Assembly (NCBI RefSeq): GCF_013149275.1
Contig: NZ_JABGNA010000008.1
Span: 303,034-367,033 of the forward strand
Direction: 5' to 3'
From: Mucilaginibacter sp. SG564
GTDB taxonomy: Bacteria > Bacteroidota > Bacteroidia > Sphingobacteriales > Sphingobacteriaceae
DNA: 64,000 nucleotides
Positions 48,592-57,055 of this stretch are shown one piece after another. The notes under the pieces were generated by a model. The model was given only the letters and a program-made list of their open reading frames with translations, was not told the origin of the DNA and did no database searches. Position numbers and translations under genes: made by a program. How positions within the stretch are numbered: the stretch's first letter is position 1; every line of letters begins with the position of its first letter.

Positions 48592-49953
48592 ATGTGGTAT
48601 AACAATATATTAGAAACCATTGGTGATACACCTCTGGTGAAGTTAAACAAGGTAACAAAAGACATCCCGGCAACGGTATTGGCAAAGATAGAAACCACCA
48701 ACCCCGGTAATTCTATCAAAGACCGTATGGCCCTTAAAATGATAGAAGATGCCGAAAAAAGCGGTAAATTAAAACCCGGCGGTACCATTATTGAAGGTAC
48801 ATCGGGCAATACGGGGATGGGCTTGGCCATAGCCGCGGTGATCAAAGGTTACAAATGTATTTTTACCAGTACCGATAAACAATCAAAAGAAAAGTTTGAC
48901 GCCTTGCGTGCTTTTGGCGCTGAGGTTATTGTTTGCCCAACCAACGTGGAGCCCGAGGATCCGCGTTCGTACTACTCTGTATCATCACGCCTGGAGCGTG
49001 AGGTGCCCAATTCATGGAAACCAAACCAATATGATAACCTGAGCAATTCGCAGGCACATTATGAGCAAACCGGGCCAGAGATATGGGAGCAAACCGGTGG
49101 CAAGATCACGCACCTGGTAGCAGGGGTAGGTACCGGTGGTACAATATCGGGAATTGCGCGTTATCTTAAAGAACAGAACCCCAATATCCAGGTACTGGGG
49201 ATTGATACATACGGCTCGGTATTTAAAAAATATAAAGAAACCGGTATTATGGATAAGAACGAGATTTATCCATACATCACCGAAGGTATTGGCGAAGACT
49301 TTTTACCGCAGAACGTCGACTTTAACCTGATTGATCATTTTGAAAAAGTAACCGACCAGGATGCTGCTTTGATGACCCGCGAAATAGCCCGTAAAGAAGG
49401 CATCTTCGCCGGAAACTCTACCGGATCAGCAGTAGCCGGTGCTTTGCAGATGAAGGATAAATTTAAAGAAGGCGATGTGGTGGTGATCATCTTCCCGGAT
49501 CATGGTACCCGTTACCTGGGCAAAATGTACAATGATGACTGGCTGCGCGACCGCGGATTTTTAAAGGATGGCAAATTAACCGCTGCCGACATTATCAGTA
49601 AAAAAGAGGTGCAGGAAATCATTACTATCGATTGCGAAAAAAGCGTGTTGGAGGCTATCAATACCATCAAATCGCTCAATATATCGCAGATCCCGGTTAC
49701 CCAGAAAGGTATGGTAATTGGCAAGATCACGGAGAGCGACATCCTGGATTCATTGATCGAAAATCCATCCATCAAATCGCAGCCGATCAAAAATATCACT
49801 ACGGCGCCGTTCCCCTTTGTTGATCTGAATACCTCTATCGATAAGATCTCGGGCATGATCAATAAGGACAATATCGCTGTATTGGTAGAAGACGAGCAAG
49901 GTAAAATTGAGATCATTACCCAATACGATATCATTAACGCTATTTCGGCCTAG
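48592..49953 (+). CDS. Cystathionine beta-synthase
   Basis: A 453-residue PLP enzyme that joins homocysteine and serine in transsulfuration, or makes cysteine in a related reaction. The PLP lysine is K43 in NPGNSIKDRMA; GTSGNTGMGLAIAA binds the substrate and GTGGTISGIARYL the phosphate. The C-terminal 110 residues are a pair of CBS domains (IITIDCEKSVLEAINTIKSLNISQIPVTQKG and the second repeat to the end), which distinguish it from simple cysteine synthase. The CBS pair may sense nucleotides or SAM. It has its own -7 box. Confidence 0.92.
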   Translation: MWYNNILETIGDTPLVKLNKVTKDIPATVLAKIETTNPGNSIKDRMALKMIEDAEKSGKLKPGGTIIEGTSGNTGMGLAIAAVIKGYKCIFTSTDKQSKEKFDALRAFGAEVIVCPTNVEPEDPRSYYSVSSRLEREVPNSWKPNQYDNLSNSQAHYEQTGPEIWEQTGGKITHLVAGVGTGGTISGIARYLKEQNPNIQVLGIDTYGSVFKKYKETGIMDKNEIYPYITEGIGEDFLPQNVDFNLIDHFEKVTDQDAALMTREIARKEGIFAGNSTGSAVAGALQMKDKFKEGDVVVIIFPDHGTRYLGKMYNDDWLRDRGFLKDGKLTAADIISKKEVQEIITIDCEKSVLEAINTIKSLNISQIPVTQKGMVIGKITESDILDSLIENPSIKSQPIKNITTAPFPFVDLNTSIDKISGMINKDNIAVLVEDEQGKIEIITQYDIINAISA

Positions 49954-50047
49954 TTTTTTAGGATAAAGGTAAAAGGTGTTGTGCTGTGGCATGGCACCTT
50001 TTTACTTATATCAATTAATAGCTATATTTATCGCTTATCCTAAACTA

Positions 50048-50926
50048 ATGTCAACTATTCGTCTCCTCCTTGTTTTTGTTCTGTCCATTTTGAGTTTATC
50101 TGCTTTTGCACAAAATTCCGACGAAGTATTTATGCGATGGAAGTTGAAACCCGGGCAGATACTTGCCTATAAAACCTCGATGACGCCGATTGATACCGCT
50201 AACCAAAAAGCTCTTGATTTTGGCAAGTTCTTTAAATCAATGGGGGCCGATTCCTCAAATACAAACCAGGCACAAAAGGTGTTAAAGCAGCTTTCGGCGG
50301 CTTTTCAGCAAACAGATCTGGTTACACATTTGACTGAAAAAAGAAAAGGTATAGTAGATATTGAAATAATATCCAAGCCAAAAGATCAGAAGCCAGCCAA
50401 TCAGAACGCTGATGAGAAAAAGATGGCCGAGATGCAAGAGCTTCTCCTAAAAATGAATTCGGGAGTAATGCTTCGGGGAGCGGTGTATGAAACCGGTGGT
50501 ATTGAAAGTTTTTATAATAAAAATGATCAGAAAAATATTATTGCCATGTTATTTGAGCTTCCAGGCAAAAATATAAAGCAGGGTGATAGCTGGTCAATCG
50601 ATACGCATCTGCTCTATGCTGATCAAAATTTTAAATGTGATAGTTCATTCAAAAGGAATAAAGTAACAGCCATTAAAATCGAAAATAAGAATGGCGAACA
50701 CCTGGTGACACTCAAGTACGATATTGCAGAATACATCGATGGGGATTTTAATGTGCCAATGAGCAACGGCCCCGTAAAAACTACCATGTATATGAGTTTT
50801 CAGGCTCTGGCTGTATTTTCGGTCGAAAAAGGTAAATGGATAAGCTATGAAGGTATCATATCGGATAATAGAACTGGTATCATGTCGGCACAAAATAAGA
50901 TGAAATATTCTCTTGTGGAAGAGTAA
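50048..50926 (+). CDS. Secreted protein of unknown function
   Basis: A 292-residue protein. With the ATG at 50048 it starts with a clean signal peptide (MSTIRLLLVFVLSILSLSAFA, cut before QNS). An upstream start at 49976 would put 24 residues with no signal character in front. The mature part begins DEVFMRWKLKPGQILAYKTSM and ends NRTGIMSAQNKMKYSLV; the phrase FMRWKLKPGQ.LAYKT suggests a beta-sandwich seen in some Bacteroidota surface or periplasmic proteins, but I do not recognise a family. It follows the cystathionine beta-synthase gene by about 95 bases. Confidence 0.75.
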   Translation: MSTIRLLLVFVLSILSLSAFAQNSDEVFMRWKLKPGQILAYKTSMTPIDTANQKALDFGKFFKSMGADSSNTNQAQKVLKQLSAAFQQTDLVTHLTEKRKGIVDIEIISKPKDQKPANQNADEKKMAEMQELLLKMNSGVMLRGAVYETGGIESFYNKNDQKNIIAMLFELPGKNIKQGDSWSIDTHLLYADQNFKCDSSFKRNKVTAIKIENKNGEHLVTLKYDIAEYIDGDFNVPMSNGPVKTTMYMSFQALAVFSVEKGKWISYEGIISDNRTGIMSAQNKMKYSLVEE

Positions 50927-50936
50927 TCAACGTATA

Positions 50937-51209
50937 ATGGTTACTTACGATTCCGCATATTTAAGAAACGCACATAAATGCTCAATCTTTCACCAAAGCC
51001 AAATATGGCAGAGTGAGATTTGTGGTTGCTTTTATTGTATTTCAACATTCAGCCCTCATGAAATTAAAGAATGGACTGATATTGATAGTCTCATGGGAGC
51101 TACGGCTTTATGTCCCAGATGCGGAATAGATTCAGTTATCGGCTCCGCTTCAGAGGTTCTTGTAACTGATAATGCTTTTCTTATTCAGATGAATAAATAT
51201 TACTTTTAA
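50937..51209 (+). CDS. Zinc-ribbon-type small cytoplasmic protein
   Basis: A 90-residue protein with two CxxC-type pairs: CGCFYC near residue 30 and CPRCG near residue 58, which should hold one zinc ion. HKCSIFHQSQIWQSEICGCFYCISTFSPHEIKEW is a pattern shared by a widespread set of small 'cytoplasmic proteins' of unknown role. The ATG at 50937 is 11 bases beyond the stop of the previous gene. A TTG start 24 bases upstream would overlap that stop region. There is no signal peptide. Confidence 0.75.
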   Translation: MVTYDSAYLRNAHKCSIFHQSQIWQSEICGCFYCISTFSPHEIKEWTDIDSLMGATALCPRCGIDSVIGSASEVLVTDNAFLIQMNKYYF

Positions 51210-51243
51210 AGCCTCCCCTTTAGGGGAGATTTAGAGGGGCTTC
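51208..51243. terminator. Shared palindrome/terminator between convergent genes
   Basis: AAGCCTCCCCTTT..GAGGGGCTT: an imperfect hairpin in which AAGCC(T)CCCC pairs with GGGGCTT. It overlaps the last codon of the zinc-ribbon gene and the end of the minus-strand glycosyltransferase gene. Related to the cytosine-rich repeats at 10631 and 41914. Confidence 0.55.
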
Positions 51244-52808
51244 TACTCCAGCCTCTTCCTCGCCAGTTCTTTGGTATATCGTTCCTGTAGTGGGGCTTTA
51301 ATGTCAGTTATCAGATATATACCGGTACCCTTTTCGCGGGCAAGGTAATGCTCAATTTCTCCTAATTTTTTGTAGGAGCCTATCATTTTTCCGGCTACAA
51401 ATTGGCGGATATTCTCGCCGTTGTTGTCATCCACATAGATGAGGTATTTGCACTTCAGGCTATCGGGAGCCCACAGCGTAAAGCTGCTGTTAAGTGATAT
51501 GGCTTTGGGGAAGTTGAATTGTTTACTGTATTGATTCAGGGCACCTGCTTCGCCGTAATTATCGGCATAAACAAAGGTTTGTTTTTGCTGATCAGGAGTT
51601 AGTTTGTTATAAGCTTCGCCTACTTTTTGAGCCAATTCGTTCCAGCCATACATGTCGGCATAATCCTGGGTTAAGGGGTGCTGTTTTTGATCTTCCCAGG
51701 TGATCAGAAAATCTGTAGCGGGTATATTTTTATGAGCAAACCTGAAAAACGCCAGGGTGTTTTCTATCGAAAATATAGGCAGCAGCATGGGTAGTAAAAT
51801 AAGGTTAGGCAATACAAACACCGCTATAGTAAAAGTACGGAGCACATAACCTTTGGTTTTTAACCAGCGTTCAAAACCAAAGCCACCAGCCGCGAACAGC
51901 ATAGGGTATGCACCAAACAGGTAATAGTTTTTACCGTCCATCTCCAGTAAAAAAATAAATATCAGCACATAAGCGATAGCTAAAAACTGAAAATTGCGCA
52001 ATCTGAAAGAAAATATGAGGAACAGGAAGCCGGTGAACCAAACAAAAAAGGCCACGCCATGTACCAGTAATTGTTGCTCAATAAATTCGGCTGGTTTAAT
52101 ATAACTTAATTGCTCCTGGCGTAGGGTTTTCATGTGATGGATGAGCGGCCAGTGATGCTGGATTTGCCAGATGAGGTTAGGCAGGCAAACTAAAAAGGCC
52201 ACTAAAGCGGCGCCAAGTATATGTTTGTTAAACAATAGTTTACGTTGCTTGCTAATAAGGATGCCGATAATCATGGCAAACGTAAAAAAGGCCATGGTGT
52301 ACTTTGTAAGCATACCCAGGCCAACCGCCAAACCAAGCCAGTACAGGTATTTAACATCGGTAGTATTAAGGTATTTGATCAGCAGCCAAACGGTTAATAC
52401 CCACCAGAACTGATCGAACACAACTGGTTGAAAAAGATAACCGCTGGCCACAAACGCTGGTGAAAATATAAGCGTCAGGCAGGTGAGGGTTATGGCAAAC
52501 TTGCGTCCGCCAAACTCAACCGTAATCAAACCGGTAAACCAAACAATGAGACCGCTGCAAATGGTCGGGAAAATACGAGCGGCAAAAATCGAATGACCAA
52601 AAAGGGTGTTGGATACTTTGGCAACAATAGCAATAAACGGTGGGACTTCTTTATAACCCCAATCCAAGTGATCGGCTAAAACCAGGTGTAATAACTCATC
52701 GCGATGAAAGCCAAAATTACTTATAGCAAATAAATTAAGAACAACTTTTATAAATACAAAAATCAGTATGAAATATGCATAGGTTGACTTCCGGTTTTTG
52801 TATGACAT
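51243..52808 (-). CDS. Glycosyltransferase family 39-like (PMT/ArnT type) membrane protein
   Basis: A 521-residue membrane protein with about 12 helices. The first extracytoplasmic loop has the family acidic motif SNFGFHRDELLHLVLADHLDWGYKEVPPFIAI, in the position of the DE pair of ArnT/PMT_2 glycosyltransferases. The C-terminal soluble half starts near residue 385. Members move sugars from a polyprenyl carrier onto lipid A, lipids or proteins. The acceptor is unknown. I chose the ATG at 52808; an upstream start at 52853 has fewer family features. The downstream convergent region is a short palindrome. Confidence 0.85.
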   Translation of the reverse strand: MSYKNRKSTYAYFILIFVFIKVVLNLFAISNFGFHRDELLHLVLADHLDWGYKEVPPFIAIVAKVSNTLFGHSIFAARIFPTICSGLIVWFTGLITVEFGGRKFAITLTCLTLIFSPAFVASGYLFQPVVFDQFWWVLTVWLLIKYLNTTDVKYLYWLGLAVGLGMLTKYTMAFFTFAMIIGILISKQRKLLFNKHILGAALVAFLVCLPNLIWQIQHHWPLIHHMKTLRQEQLSYIKPAEFIEQQLLVHGVAFFVWFTGFLFLIFSFRLRNFQFLAIAYVLIFIFLLEMDGKNYYLFGAYPMLFAAGGFGFERWLKTKGYVLRTFTIAVFVLPNLILLPMLLPIFSIENTLAFFRFAHKNIPATDFLITWEDQKQHPLTQDYADMYGWNELAQKVGEAYNKLTPDQQKQTFVYADNYGEAGALNQYSKQFNFPKAISLNSSFTLWAPDSLKCKYLIYVDDNNGENIRQFVAGKMIGSYKKLGEIEHYLAREKGTGIYLITDIKAPLQERYTKELARKRLE

Positions 52809-52916
52809 TATTCTGGTAGGTTTTGTAAGGGCCAAAAGCAGGGGTAAAGCCAAAAGCTAAAGTAACATAACAATCTTTAAAAAACAAAAAGATGAAATGT
52901 AACGATTTAGAGGGAA

Positions 52917-53001
52917 GGTGAAAGGATAAAGGTCAAAGGCGAAAGGTTTTTATAATTGATAGATGCAGCTACCTTTAACCTTTTGCCTTTAACCTTTTAC
53001 C
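52917..53001. repeat. Iterated-word inverted repeat (AAAGG word)
   Basis: AGGTGAAAGGATAAAGG and TCAAAGGCGAAAGG on the left mirror CCTTTAACC, TTTTGCCTTT and CCTTTTACCT on the right. It fills the gap between murA and the glycosyltransferase gene. Confidence 0.55.
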
Positions 53002-53009
53002 TCAAGAAA

Positions 53010-54317
53010 TTATATTCTGGTTATATCCGCACCCAGTGCTTTCAAACGATCGTCGATATGTTGGTAGCCGCGTTCAATTTGCTCGATATTGTAAATAGTT
53101 GATTGACCTTGCGCCGATAAAGCGGCGATCAACAAGGCCACACCTGCACGAATATCCGGTGAAGTCATAGAGATACCGCGTAGCTGCACCTGTTTATCCA
53201 GACCGATAACGGTAGCACGGTGCGGGTCGCAAAGGATGATCTGCGCGCCCATATCCAGCAGTTTATCCACGAAAAACAAACGGCTTTCGAACATTTTTTG
53301 ATGGATGAGTACTGAGCCCTTAGCCTGTATGGCTACAACCAGCACAATGCTGATCAGGTCGGGCGTAAAGCCAGGCCATGGCGCATCGGCAACAGTCATG
53401 ATGGATCCGTCGATAAAGGTCTCTATTTCGTAATGATCCTGGGCCGGGATATAGATATCATCGCCGCGCAGCTCCAGTTTTATTCCCAGGCGCTTGAATA
53501 CATCAGGTATCATGCCCAGTTCAGGGTATTTTACATCTTTAATGGTGATCTCGGAGCCGGTCATAGCCGCCAGACCGATGAATGAGCCTATCTCAATCAT
53601 ATCGGGCAGCAGACGATGCTCTGTACCGCCCAAATAGCCCACACCTTCAATAGTAAGTAAGTTGGAGCCGATGCCGCTTATTTTGGCGCCCATGCGGTTC
53701 ATCATTTTGCAAAGCTGCTGCAGATAGGGCTCGCAGGCCGCGTTATAAATGGTAGTTACGCCTTTGGCCAAAACCGCCGCCATAACAATATTAGCGGTGC
53801 CGGTTACCGAAGCTTCATCCAGCAGGATATAAGTACCTTTGAGGTTGGATGCATCTACATTAAAAAAGCCATCGGCGGGGTTATAGTTAAATTGCGCGCC
53901 CAGTTTTTCGAAACCCAGGAAGTGAGTATCCAAACGCCTGCGGCCAATTTTATCGCCGCCTGGCTTTGGGATGGATGCTTTGCCAAAACGGGCCAACAAC
54001 GGACCTACGATCATGATCGATCCGCGCAAGCCACCGCCTTTTGATTTAAAAGTTTCTGACTGGAAAAAATCCTGATCAATATCTTTTGCTATAAAGGTGT
54101 AGGTATCTGCGCCGGTTTTCTCCACAACAACGCCCATATCGCCCAATAGCTCAATCAGCTTATTTACGTCTTTTATATCAGGTATATTGCTGATGGTAAC
54201 TTTTTGGTCGGTTAATAAAACCGCCGAAATTACTTGTAAAGCCTCATTTTTTGCTCCCTGCGGAGTAATCTCGCCCTTTAGCGGTTTCCCGCCGTTTATC
54301 ACAAATGCGTTAGTCAT
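53010..54317 (-). CDS. murA: UDP-N-acetylglucosamine 1-carboxyvinyltransferase (MurA), Asp type
   Basis: First committed step of peptidoglycan synthesis: it adds enolpyruvate to UDP-GlcNAc. 435 residues with the EPSP synthase-type inside-out barrel repeats. The substrate-binding KNEALQ is at residue 23. The catalytic position, usually Cys in PGGCxIGxR, is Asp here (D122 in KPGGDKIGRRRLD). This variant occurs in Bacteroidota, Chlamydia and mycobacteria and makes the enzyme insensitive to fosfomycin in those cases; insensitivity here is inferred. VTGTANIVMAAVLAKG and AGVALLIAALSAQG are conserved. The gene ends near a word repeat. Confidence 0.95.
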   Translation of the reverse strand: MTNAFVINGGKPLKGEITPQGAKNEALQVISAVLLTDQKVTISNIPDIKDVNKLIELLGDMGVVVEKTGADTYTFIAKDIDQDFFQSETFKSKGGGLRGSIMIVGPLLARFGKASIPKPGGDKIGRRRLDTHFLGFEKLGAQFNYNPADGFFNVDASNLKGTYILLDEASVTGTANIVMAAVLAKGVTTIYNAACEPYLQQLCKMMNRMGAKISGIGSNLLTIEGVGYLGGTEHRLLPDMIEIGSFIGLAAMTGSEITIKDVKYPELGMIPDVFKRLGIKLELRGDDIYIPAQDHYEIETFIDGSIMTVADAPWPGFTPDLISIVLVVAIQAKGSVLIHQKMFESRLFFVDKLLDMGAQIILCDPHRATVIGLDKQVQLRGISMTSPDIRAGVALLIAALSAQGQSTIYNIEQIERGYQHIDDRLKALGADITRI

Positions 54318-54433
54318 AGGAGTTTATAATTGATTGATCATGATTCGTTTTTATACACGCTTAATTTAACAAAACAAGTGTGCTATCTCAGGGCAAAGAT
54401 TATAAAATTTCCTGACTGTTCATTGGTGCAATT

Positions 54434-54581
54434 GTTCATTAGTTCACTGGTTTTATGCGTTTGTTCATTAGGTATTATCAGGAATAAAATCAAACAGCCC
54501 GGTCATCATTAAGATAACCGGGCTGTTATTGTTTTGTACTTCAGAACACGGATGAACTAATCAACCAGTGAACGAATGAAC
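54434..54581. repeat. Iterated-word inverted repeat (GTTCATTAGTTCACTGG word)
   Basis: GTTCATTAGTTCACTGGTT (54434-54452) and AACCAGTGAACGAATGAAC (54563-54581) pair over 19 bases with one mismatch, with further TTGTTCATT and GATGAACTAA words. The DUF4290 terminator lies inside the repeat. Confidence 0.65.
54492..54527 (-). terminator. Terminator of the DUF4290 gene
   Basis: AACAGCCCGGT and ACCGGGCTGTT form an 11-base-pair stem around a 14-base loop. It lies about 60 bases beyond the minus-strand stop at 54591. Confidence 0.7.
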
Positions 54582-54590
54582 TTTATTGAA

Positions 54591-55328
54591 CTAATATTTC
54601 TTGGAACCACCACCGTTGTTGCGGTTACGGTTGTTCTGATTATTGTTGTTGTTGCGGTTGTTGTTCTGGTTATTGTTGTTGCGTCCGCGATTATTTTGGT
54701 TGTTGTTGTTGTTGTTACGTCCGCGATTATTTTGGTTGTTATTGTTGTTTTGAGCCGGACGGAACTCAACACGGTTAAGGTTGATGTTTTCTTCCAGTTT
54801 CAGTGTACCGCCAGATAAAGCGTACAGATCGGCCAGGATGCTTTCGTCGGCAACCGAATCTTTATTCCATTGTACGTAGGCCATTTTCATAAAATTGGCT
54901 ATAGCCTGTACCATATGGCGTTTACGATCAGGATCGTCGATGCTTTTTGCTTTCTCGATCATCAGCTCAATGGTTTTGCCATAATGTTTGTACTTGATGC
55001 GTTGATGCGGGTATCTTAGGGGCTGCGGTTTAATATGTATAGCCTCGGGCGATGGTTTTGGATATGGTGAGTCAACATCAATCTGGTAGTCAGATATAAT
55101 GTGTAGGTGATCCCAAAGCTTATGTTTAAAATCGGCCACATCGCGCAGGTGCGGGTTTAAAAAACCCATCAGGTCTATCACTACTTGCGCGTAGCGGTTA
55201 CGTTCTTCTTTAGTGGGCAACGCAACAATGTATTTAACCATGTTTTGTACGTTGCGGCCATATTCAGACAGGATAAGTTTTTTCCTGGTTGAGTTATAGT
55301 CAAATTCAGGCGTGTTTTGTTGAGCCAT
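54591..55328 (-). CDS. DUF4290 protein with asparagine/arginine-rich disordered tail
   Basis: A 245-residue protein. Residues 1-190 form the DUF4290 domain (helical: YGRNVQNMVKYIVALPTKEERNRYAQVVIDLMGFLNPHLRDV, then YKHYGKTIELMIEKAKSIDDP and VQWNKDSVADESILADLYALS). The last 50 residues are low-complexity asparagine, glutamine, arginine and glycine (QNNRGRNNN-type) ending GGGSKKY. Such N/Q-rich RG tails occur in bacterial RNA-binding and condensate-forming proteins, so nucleic-acid interaction is a fair guess but not more. The domain function is unknown. The tail DNA is a run of AAC/CGT codons and could vary in length. Confidence 0.85.
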   Translation of the reverse strand: MAQQNTPEFDYNSTRKKLILSEYGRNVQNMVKYIVALPTKEERNRYAQVVIDLMGFLNPHLRDVADFKHKLWDHLHIISDYQIDVDSPYPKPSPEAIHIKPQPLRYPHQRIKYKHYGKTIELMIEKAKSIDDPDRKRHMVQAIANFMKMAYVQWNKDSVADESILADLYALSGGTLKLEENINLNRVEFRPAQNNNNNQNNRGRNNNNNNQNNRGRNNNNQNNNRNNNNNQNNRNRNNGGGSKKY

Positions 55329-55480
55329 GTTTATGCTGTTGTAATGTTATTATTAAGAAGGTTATAAATTAGCCAGACAAATGCCCGTGAATTGGGATAT
55401 GAGGCTAAAATTGAATTGTTACTATATTGTAGTAACGCAAATATAAGGTAATAGTATCAATGTGCAAATTATTCTGAAGA

Positions 55481-55589
55481 GATTATTAGATTATGGGACC
55501 GTTAGACTTTGGGACAAGCGATGAAAAATGTCTGTCTATCTAATAATTCCATAGTCCAATAATCCCAAAGTCTCATGGTCCCATAGTCC
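55481..55589. repeat. Iterated-word inverted repeat (TATGGGACC/AGACTTTGGGA word)
   Basis: TATGGGACC (55492-55500) and AGACTTTGGGA (55504-55514) return inverted as TCCCAAAGTCT (55563-55573) and GGTCCCATA (55577-55585), with GATTATTAGA / TCTAATAATT also mirrored. It is in the 330-base gap between the DUF4290 gene and the epimerase gene. Confidence 0.65.
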
Positions 55590-55658
55590 AACGATCCAAA
55601 ATCCTTTAAATTAGAGCTAAAATGTTACTTTAGGCAATCAAAACATAAAATCTACCCC

Positions 55659-56768
55659 GTGAAAAACAAAATAATCATTACCCATATTGATATATACCGC
55701 TTTAGCATTCCCATGGAACCTTTTACTATTGCTACGGGAACGATGAATCATGCACAGAATGTTTTTATTCGCGTACATACCGATGCTGGCTTTTATGGCG
55801 TGGGAGAGTGTTCGGCATTTCCCATGATCGTAGGTGAAACACAGGATACCTGCCTGGTGATGGCCCGTGAATTTGCTAAACTTTGGAAAGGCCAGGATGC
55901 CCTGGATATACCTGCCCGAATGCAGCAGCTCCACAGTTTTACAGCCGGTAATACAACTATTAAAAGCGCTTTTGATATCGCCTTGTTTGACATCGCGGCC
56001 AAGAATGCAGGTGTACCCTTATATCGCTTGTTGGGTGGCGAACGCAGAGAAGTAGAATCGGACATCACCATTGGCATTGCCGGGCCGCATATGATGGCGC
56101 TTAAAGCGCTTGATTTTAAAGCAACCGGAGCTACTGTACTGAAAGTGAAACTGGGCAAAAATGCTGTGGAAGATGTGGAGCGCATCCGCCAGATCCGCGA
56201 AGCTATAGGTTCATATATCAGGATACGTATTGATGCCAACCAAGGCTGGAGTTTTGACGATGCTGTTTTTGCGCTGCAAGCTATGGGGCAATATGATATT
56301 GAATTTTGCGAACAACCCATGCGCACCTGGTACGATGATCGTTTGCCCCAGCTGATGCAACTATCGCCGGTGAAGATCATGGCCGATGAAGGCGTATACA
56401 ATCATCATGATGCGCGTAAACAGATCAATAGTGGGTCCTGCCATTATATTAATATCAAAATGTCAAAATCGGGCGGGATATTGGAAGCGAAACAAATTCA
56501 CGATGAAGCGGTTTCCAAAGGTATTGCCTGTATGATGGGGGGGATGCTGGAAAGCCGTATTGGCCTAAGTGCTAAACTGCATTTTGTATATGCCAGTCCA
56601 AATATTCAATTTTATGATATGGATACCTGTATGTTGGGGCATTTGGAAGACCCTTGTATTGGTGGCGTAAATTATGAAGGTTACCAGTTAAGTATAGGCG
56701 ATGAGCCGGGTATAGGCGCTGATGCTAATGAGGCCTTTTTGGCCCGTTGCGAGCATTTTAAGATTTAG
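55659..56768 (+). CDS. Mandelate racemase/muconate-lactonizing family epimerase
   Basis: A 369-residue member of the enolase superfamily, nearest by eye to dipeptide (L-Ala-D/L-Glu) epimerases and related lactonising enzymes. The KxK general base motif is LKVKLGKN near residue 165, the metal ligands are in RIDANQGW, FCEQPM and MADEGV, and the second base lysine lies in INIKMSKSGG. The N-terminal capping domain (FSIPMEPFTIATGTMNHAQN) is of the family type. A DxD-type C-terminal signature for dipeptides is not certain. A role in recycling of peptidoglycan peptides is plausible. Confidence 0.88.
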   Translation: MKNKIIITHIDIYRFSIPMEPFTIATGTMNHAQNVFIRVHTDAGFYGVGECSAFPMIVGETQDTCLVMAREFAKLWKGQDALDIPARMQQLHSFTAGNTTIKSAFDIALFDIAAKNAGVPLYRLLGGERREVESDITIGIAGPHMMALKALDFKATGATVLKVKLGKNAVEDVERIRQIREAIGSYIRIRIDANQGWSFDDAVFALQAMGQYDIEFCEQPMRTWYDDRLPQLMQLSPVKIMADEGVYNHHDARKQINSGSCHYINIKMSKSGGILEAKQIHDEAVSKGIACMMGGMLESRIGLSAKLHFVYASPNIQFYDMDTCMLGHLEDPCIGGVNYEGYQLSIGDEPGIGADANEAFLARCEHFKI

Positions 56769-56811
56769 GCAATGGGGGCACGGCGTTTGCCGACAGCCCC
56801 ATCGTGTGGTT

Positions 56812-56937
56812 TTATAACAAGGGCTTACGCTTAAATCGACTGGCGGTTTTTGCCGTTGTGATCTTTTCGGCTTTAGTGTTTTTAACTTCCCTTACTTCCT
56901 TTACGGCTTCGCCTTTTGATTTTTCCTTAGTTTCCAT
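56812..56937 (-). CDS. Possible 41-residue basic small protein
   Basis: A minus-strand frame METKEKSKGEAVKEVREVKN.. ending ..SRFKRKPLL. It is very rich in lysine and glutamate, without a membrane segment. It lies in a gap that has no other gene, and its codon use (AAG/GAA/GCC) is like coding DNA. But no promoter box or homologous family is recognised, so it may be chance. It is convergent with the epimerase gene and reads in the same direction as the Nudix regulator gene upstream of it. Confidence 0.35.
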   Translation of the reverse strand: METKEKSKGEAVKEVREVKNTKAEKITTAKTASRFKRKPLL

Positions 56938-57055
56938 AATAGTATGTTTTATATATATGAATAATACTGCCTATCTGGTGCTTTTGTTTTACGTAAATAT
57001 AAGGAAATGTGTCATATTATTGTATTTATTTAATGTGAACAAAACGTTGTCATAT

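Noticed and set aside
54576..54818. Plus-strand valine/isoleucine-rich frame
   Set aside because: It is the antisense image of the asparagine-rich tail of the DUF4290 gene (GTT opposite AAC).
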